Assembly (NCBI GenBank): GCA_964429265.1
Contig: CAYSBK010000024.1
Coordinates: forward strand, 1 to 22,437
Reading direction: 5' to 3'
From: CAYSBK01 sp964429265
GTDB taxonomy: Bacteria; Planctomycetota; Phycisphaerae; Sedimentisphaerales; Anaerobacaceae
DNA length: 22,437 bases
Under the pieces are notes generated by a model. The model did not search any database and had not been told where the DNA came from. It saw nothing but the letters and a program-made list of their open reading frames with translations. Positions 20,162 to 22,437 of the stretch are shown in pieces (positions within the stretch are counted from its first letter, which is position 1; each line of letters starts with the position of its first letter). The position numbers were made by a program, and so were the translations under genes.

Positions 20162-22437
20162 TTACTTGACGGCTCTGACCTCGGTGTAATCACCACAATT
20201 CTTGATGACTATATCGCGGTAACCGTCGGCGGGCCGGAGGTCTCCGTCTTCCTTCCATTCGCGAGGGTCGCCGTTGTCGTCGCTGGTATCGTTGAGCCGC
20301 AATATGCCGCCACCCACGTAGATAACGGCGTCGCGGTCATGTTTTAGCTCAATGTCTCCGACGTGCATTACGCCGCCGTTCAAGTAGATGCGGTGGGTCC
20401 CACCAACGCCATCGGCGAATTTCATACTGCCGGTAACGGTGAACGTGCCGTCATTGACGGTAATATAAGCGTCACTGCCCTTGCCCACGTTGAATCTGCC
20501 GTTGACGGTGAAGCTGCCGCCGTTAAGTATTATGGAGGCTCCCGGACCATTGAGCAGGGAGTTTGAAGCGGCGGTAACGCTCTGCGATTTATTGATAACC
20601 AACGTACCGGTGAAGGTCTTTTGGTCGGCGATTTTGCCGTCCGCGAATTCGGTCTGCCCGATTAGATTGCCCTGCCTGTCCCAGAGCGTGGATATGCCGT
20701 TGCACTTGAAGTTCTGCCAGGTGGATTCGGCTTTTTTGCGGCCGTTCGGCCAATACTGTGTCCAGATACTTCGGCCGTCTTTCTCGTGCCGCCAGGTCCA
20801 TTTCTTCTTGCCGTCTTTTGACCAGTATGTTTCGATGCCGACCTTGCGGCCCTTTTCGTAGTGTGCCTGGTATTGTTTGGTGCCATCCGGATAGTACCAG
20901 GTCTCTTCGCCGTGCAGCAGAAACCGGCCGTTGTCGGCGATGCCGCCGGCGAACGTTACCTTCGCGTTTCCGTTCGGATACTTTTCCGTAAAGGTCCTCA
21001 CCTTCGAAACGGATTTTTCCTTCGGTGCCATCAATTCGGCGTCAGACATTGTGTATTCTTTGCTATCTTTTTCAAGTATCCAGGCCTCGTTGAATTCGAA
21101 GTGCAGGTTGGGTCTGTTCATCGAGGTGATCAGGTGTATCATCCCGTTAGGCGCCTGCCTGGCAACGGAATAGCCGAGGGTTATGATGTGCGTGCTTGGG
21201 TCTTCGTGTTTCTGGGCCCCGGGAAACTTCTTTATCATCCAGGTTTTGCCGTCGTCATCCGAAAGGGCGACATAAGAGCCTTTTTCGGTAATGGAGGGTG
21301 GGTGCTTTCCGTCTTTTCTGTTGAAGTCGCCGGCCATAAACAAACGACCGCTGGCAAGCCTCAGCAGGCTCGGCCTCTGGTTTGAGCCAAGCATACAGAA
21401 AGGCGTCTTGGAGACTTCATAGGTTTTGCCACCGTCTCTGGTGAGTGATTGCGGCATAAACCCGTCGATATCGCTGTACTTGCCTCCCATTCCGAGTATC
21501 GTTGTGCGGTCGCGCAGAAGGGCAAACGCGGTATGTCTTCCGAAAGTCCTGCCCCCGGTATCGTACCAGGTTTTGAAGTTGTCGTGCGTTGCCCAGAGAA
21601 CCGAAGACGCCTCGATCCCGTCGCAGGGAAGGTAAAACGTGCCGTTCTTGTCGCGTACGGCCGTGTTGATGGGCTGGCGTGAATGGCCGCCGGGTTTATT
21701 CATAAACTTCGGGAATCGCACGCGGGCCCACGTTGCTCCGCTGTCCTTCGAAAGCGTCCACTGGAACGGAAAACCCCCTTCCAGGTGTGGGCAGCCCCAG
21801 AAGAAATACACAACGCCGCTGTCCCAATCCGTCCAGAGCATCGGCGCGTGGTCGTTGACTGCCGCAAAATCGAACAGCCGGTCCGGCATATCCCATTGGT
21901 CTGCCCCGAAGCGCAAGCGGCTTGCTATCAACGACACGCCCGGCTCGTATTCGGTGTATGAGGTGTAGATTACCATCAGGACGTCGCCGTTAGGGCAGAC
22001 TTCCAGGGCAGGGCTCTGGTTGTGTCCCCTGAACGACGGATGCAGACCCGCTGCGTCTATGGCCTCGCCGCGGCAGGTATCGCAGGTCTCAGGCGGCGAC
22101 GGGAGCAAGTATCGCTTTCTGAAATACGGCTTCGAAAGGTCGGGACCCTGCCGTACAAGACCCTTGTTCTGTTTTACGCCTTCCTGGACGTATGGCGGTT
22201 GGTAGTCAAGCGGACGCGTGTTCGGCATCGGTCCCTGGACTACGCGGAAACCGATATTGTGATAACCGAAGTTCGCTGGTGAATCATAATAAGGGCCGAA
22301 ACCAGGGGCAATGGACGCACGGCTTGATGACGCGTTGAAAATCTGCCGGTACTTGATTTTTTCGTCATCGTCGAGCAGGCCGCCGCGAACCACCTTTGCC
22401 ATTCCGTGTTCCGGGCCGACCGGGTCCACCTGCTCGC
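20162..22437 (-). CDS. mosaic FGE/sialidase/MORN secreted protein (5' end missing)
   Basis: At least 757 residues; the coding frame runs to the right edge without a start (it begins ...EQVDPVGPEHGMAKVV). Residues 1-70 are the end of a sulfatase-modifying (formylglycine-generating, FGE) domain: AKVVRGGLLDD and the hallmark end NFGYHNIGFRVV. Residues about 125-480 look like a BNR/sialidase beta-propeller with Asp-box pieces (SKDSGATW, TRDGGKTY, SDDDGKTW). About 480-610 holds MORN-like (YwqK-type) repeats with Y/W-x-x-G-K units. About 610-755 is a beta-rich stretch with GGSFTVNGRFNVGKG-type repeats, as in passenger or adhesin domains. A CDTC pair lies near 130. Substrate unknown. Sulfatase-maturation activity is doubtful, as only the C-terminal part is seen. 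Confidence 0.8.
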   Translation of the reverse strand, partial: EQVDPVGPEHGMAKVVRGGLLDDDEKIKYRQIFNASSSRASIAPGFGPYYDSPANFGYHNIGFRVVQGPMPNTRPLDYQPPYVQEGVKQNKGLVRQGPDLSKPYFRKRYLLPSPPETCDTCRGEAIDAAGLHPSFRGHNQSPALEVCPNGDVLMVIYTSYTEYEPGVSLIASRLRFGADQWDMPDRLFDFAAVNDHAPMLWTDWDSGVVYFFWGCPHLEGGFPFQWTLSKDSGATWARVRFPKFMNKPGGHSRQPINTAVRDKNGTFYLPCDGIEASSVLWATHDNFKTWYDTGGRTFGRHTAFALLRDRTTILGMGGKYSDIDGFMPQSLTRDGGKTYEVSKTPFCMLGSNQRPSLLRLASGRLFMAGDFNRKDGKHPPSITEKGSYVALSDDDGKTWMIKKFPGAQKHEDPSTHIITLGYSVARQAPNGMIHLITSMNRPNLHFEFNEAWILEKDSKEYTMSDAELMAPKEKSVSKVRTFTEKYPNGNAKVTFAGGIADNGRFLLHGEETWYYPDGTKQYQAHYEKGRKVGIETYWSKDGKKKWTWRHEKDGRSIWTQYWPNGRKKAESTWQNFKCNGISTLWDRQGNLIGQTEFADGKIADQKTFTGTLVINKSQSVTAASNSLLNGPGASIILNGGSFTVNGRFNVGKGSDAYITVNDGTFTVTGSMKFADGVGGTHRIYLNGGVMHVGDIELKHDRDAVIYVGGGILRLNDTSDDNGDPREWKEDGDLRPADGYRDIVIKNCGDYTEVRAVK

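Overview
The window looks like chromosome of a Planctomycetota bacterium, most likely Phycisphaerae/Sedimentisphaerales-like; this is an inference from gene content only. The clues are a PEP-CTERM sorting tail, a dockerin-like tail on a secreted protein, an H-X9-DG pseudopilin-like protein, a sulfatase-modifying-factor/sialidase/MORN mosaic protein, many Ser/Thr-kinase and c-di-GMP genes, and GC-rich DNA. I saw no rRNA, tRNA, CRISPR array, insertion sequence or phage gene.

Left part (1-4261): a TPR lipoprotein gene, then a well-formed cobalamin riboswitch (about 985-1216) with an intrinsic terminator (1311-1346). These precede a tight three-gene block: a PEP-CTERM-anchored DUF4465 protein, a second secreted surface protein ending in dockerin-like repeats, and, overlapping it by ATGA, an H-X9-DG pseudopilin-like protein. 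I read this as a B12-repressed cell-surface module, probably for corrinoid capture. It is the most interesting system in the window.

Middle (4282-11398): a ComF-family phosphoribosyltransferase, possibly on a leaderless mRNA; a small orphan protein; a CBS-CBS/GAF-like/GGDEF diguanylate cyclase with a cysteine-rich middle domain; and a leftward operon surE - ACT protein (UPF0237) - UPF0210/DUF711 - membrane protein with an NTF2-like tail. This operon diverges from the NAD(P)H-hydrate epimerase gene nnrE. The two transcription units appear to share a 12-bp palindrome made of two back-to-back TTGACA boxes.

Right part (11400-22437): a membrane-anchored coiled-coil protein with a C-terminal BRCT-like segment (leftward, own promoter); a CPBP intramembrane protease (leftward) divergent from murA (rightward); an overlapping Ser/Thr kinase and divergent PPP-type phosphatase pair; a membrane glycosyltransferase related to GT2/GT21; a second diguanylate cyclase (leftward) with a 17-bp-spaced promoter and long leader; and, running off the right edge, a leftward gene for a large protein combining the end of a formylglycine-generating-enzyme domain, a BNR/sialidase propeller, MORN-like repeats and a beta-rich tail.

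Genes are mostly cell-envelope and signalling functions. Starts were re-chosen from Shine-Dalgarno positions where the longest open frame was clearly too long. All family assignments are by eye; no database search was possible.
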